Positions 63,390 through 64,000 of a stretch of DNA of 64,000 nucleotides are shown here, one piece after another (within the stretch, counting starts at the first letter, position 1; every line of letters starts with the position of its first letter). This DNA comes from Bradyrhizobium algeriense (GTDB lineage: Bacteria; Pseudomonadota; Alphaproteobacteria; Rhizobiales; Xanthobacteraceae). The translations under genes were made by a program, and so were the position numbers. The notes beneath the pieces are model-generated. The model did no database searches, was not told where the DNA came from, and was given only the letters and a program-made list of their open reading frames with translations. The stretch spans positions 3,658,001 through 3,722,000 of the forward strand of contig NZ_JAZHRV010000001.1 in the NCBI RefSeq assembly GCF_036924595.1. The letters are read 5' to 3'.

Positions 63390-64000
63390 ATGAACCGCCT
63401 GTTCCTACGCACCAAGGCGCGCCTGCGCGACGCCGTAAAGCCTGTGGCGGAATTAGCCGTCGGCGCGCTGACGATCGTGCTGCTGCGCACCACGCGCTTT
63501 TTCGATCCGGACAAGACCGCGAATTTCTTCGGCCGCGCCACCCGCTTCATCGGACGACGGCTGCGTGAGGACCGCATTGGGCGTGAGAATCTTAACGCCG
63601 CCTTCCCTGAGAAATCGCCCGAAGAGATCGAAACCATTCTGGCCGGCGTGTGGGACAATCTGGGCCGCATCGGCGCCGAGTTCGCCCATCTCGATCACAT
63701 CTGGGACTACGACGTCGAGCATCCGGACAAGCCGAGCCGCGTCGAGTTCGGCGCGCGGACCAAGCAGATTTTCGACCACCTGCGCGACGACGGCAAGCCG
63801 GCGATCATCTTCGCGAGCCATCTCGGCAATTGGGAGATCCCGGCGCTCGGCGCGGTCGCGCATGGGCTGGACTGCGCGATCCTGTTCCGCCGCCCCAACA
63901 TCGAGTCCGCCGACCGCGCCATCGAACGGATCCGCGCCGTCAAGATGGGCACGCTGGTGCCGGCCGGCCGCGAGGCGCCGCTCAAGCTCGCCGAGGCCCT
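63390..64000 (+). CDS. lpxXL: LpxXL, lipid A very-long-chain acyltransferase (N-terminal part)
   Basis: The first 203 codons of a lysophospholipid-acyltransferase-family protein; it runs off the right edge. An N-terminal membrane segment (AVGALTIVLLRTTRFF) precedes the catalytic H-x4-E motif ASHLGNWEIPALG (H144, E149). It moves the long hydroxyacyl chain from AcpXL to lipid A at the inner membrane. Context after acpXL, fabZ and the two ketosynthases makes LpxXL much more likely than housekeeping LpxL. Confidence 0.92.
   Translation, partial: MNRLFLRTKARLRDAVKPVAELAVGALTIVLLRTTRFFDPDKTANFFGRATRFIGRRLREDRIGRENLNAAFPEKSPEEIETILAGVWDNLGRIGAEFAHLDHIWDYDVEHPDKPSRVEFGARTKQIFDHLRDDGKPAIIFASHLGNWEIPALGAVAHGLDCAILFRRPNIESADRAIERIRAVKMGTLVPAGREAPLKLAEA

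Overview
The window looks like chromosomal DNA of a Bradyrhizobium-like alphaproteobacterium (Nitrobacteraceae). The evidence is high-GC coding sequence with several GTG and TTG starts, an acpXL-to-lpxXL cluster for very-long-chain-fatty-acid lipid A, an Irr-type box in front of an iron-uptake operon, a large catabolic and ABC/Bug binding-protein repertoire, and many palindromic intergenic repeats. The genus is an inference. I see no prophage, integrase, transposase, CRISPR array or rRNA; there is one tRNA (Gln, CTG).

Layout. 1-2.9 kb: start of tex, a YegD-type Hsp70, a carboxymuconolactone-decarboxylase-family protein and a possible 33-aa membrane peptide. 2.9-8.5 kb, minus strand: a CoA-ester degradation operon (class III CoA-transferase, acyl-CoA dehydrogenase, cysteine-less thiolase-like protein, DUF35 partner), then a true thiolase. 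8.5-20.5 kb: a sugar-acid regulon. The minus operon encodes an ATPase, binding protein, two permeases, DenD-like dehydrogenase, KDG kinase and KDPG aldolase. The plus side carries a LacI regulator, a xylonate-dehydratase-like IlvD/Edd enzyme and two SDRs. A matching LacI-type site lies before the operon and before the dehydratase. 20.5-23.6 kb: DMT exporter, divergent LysR, M50 protease, small membrane protein. 23.6-29.4 kb: AraC remnant and the iron operon receptor-piuC-exbB-exbD-tonB. 29.4-35 kb: RND efflux pair and an IalB-family protein. 35-38.1 kb: arylsulfatase divergent from a TetR gene around a perfect inverted repeat. 38.3-41.2 kb: tRNA-Gln, cytochrome P450, acyltransferase-3. 41.2-47.3 kb, minus strand: an aromatic ring-cleavage cluster (TetR, LigI-like lactonase, Bug protein, GalB-like hydratase, LigK/GalC-like aldolase, dihydroxyphthalate-decarboxylase-like protein, XylE-like dioxygenase). 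47.4-50.6 kb: two further solute-binding proteins and an MFS transporter. 50.7-57.4 kb: GGDEF/EAL protein, orphan HerA-like ATPase, CHYC peroxidase-family protein, MgtC, ParB-like protein, small membrane protein. 57.4-58.15 kb: a gene-free block of repeats with elaborate potential secondary structure. 58.2-59.7 kb: hypothetical membrane protein and a GyrI-like gene bracketed by a 27-bp direct repeat. 59.9-64 kb: acpXL, fabZ-like, fabF2-like, fabF1-like and the start of lpxXL.

How the genes work together. The sugar-acid genes describe import and dehydration of an aldonate, phosphorylation, and aldol cleavage to pyruvate plus a triose phosphate. The LigI/GalB/LigK set covers the steps from 2-pyrone-4,6-dicarboxylate to pyruvate and oxaloacetate, with the decarboxylase-like protein pointing to phthalate-type substrates upstream. 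The last cluster builds the very-long acyl chain on a dedicated carrier protein and transfers it to lipid A.

The least explained DNA is the 57.4-58.15 kb block. It contains a 14-bp closing stem, nested hairpins and one arm that can pair with either of two partners. Other candidates for follow-up are the cysteine-less thiolase/DUF35 pair, the ketosynthase lacking its first histidine, and the direct repeats around the GyrI-like gene.
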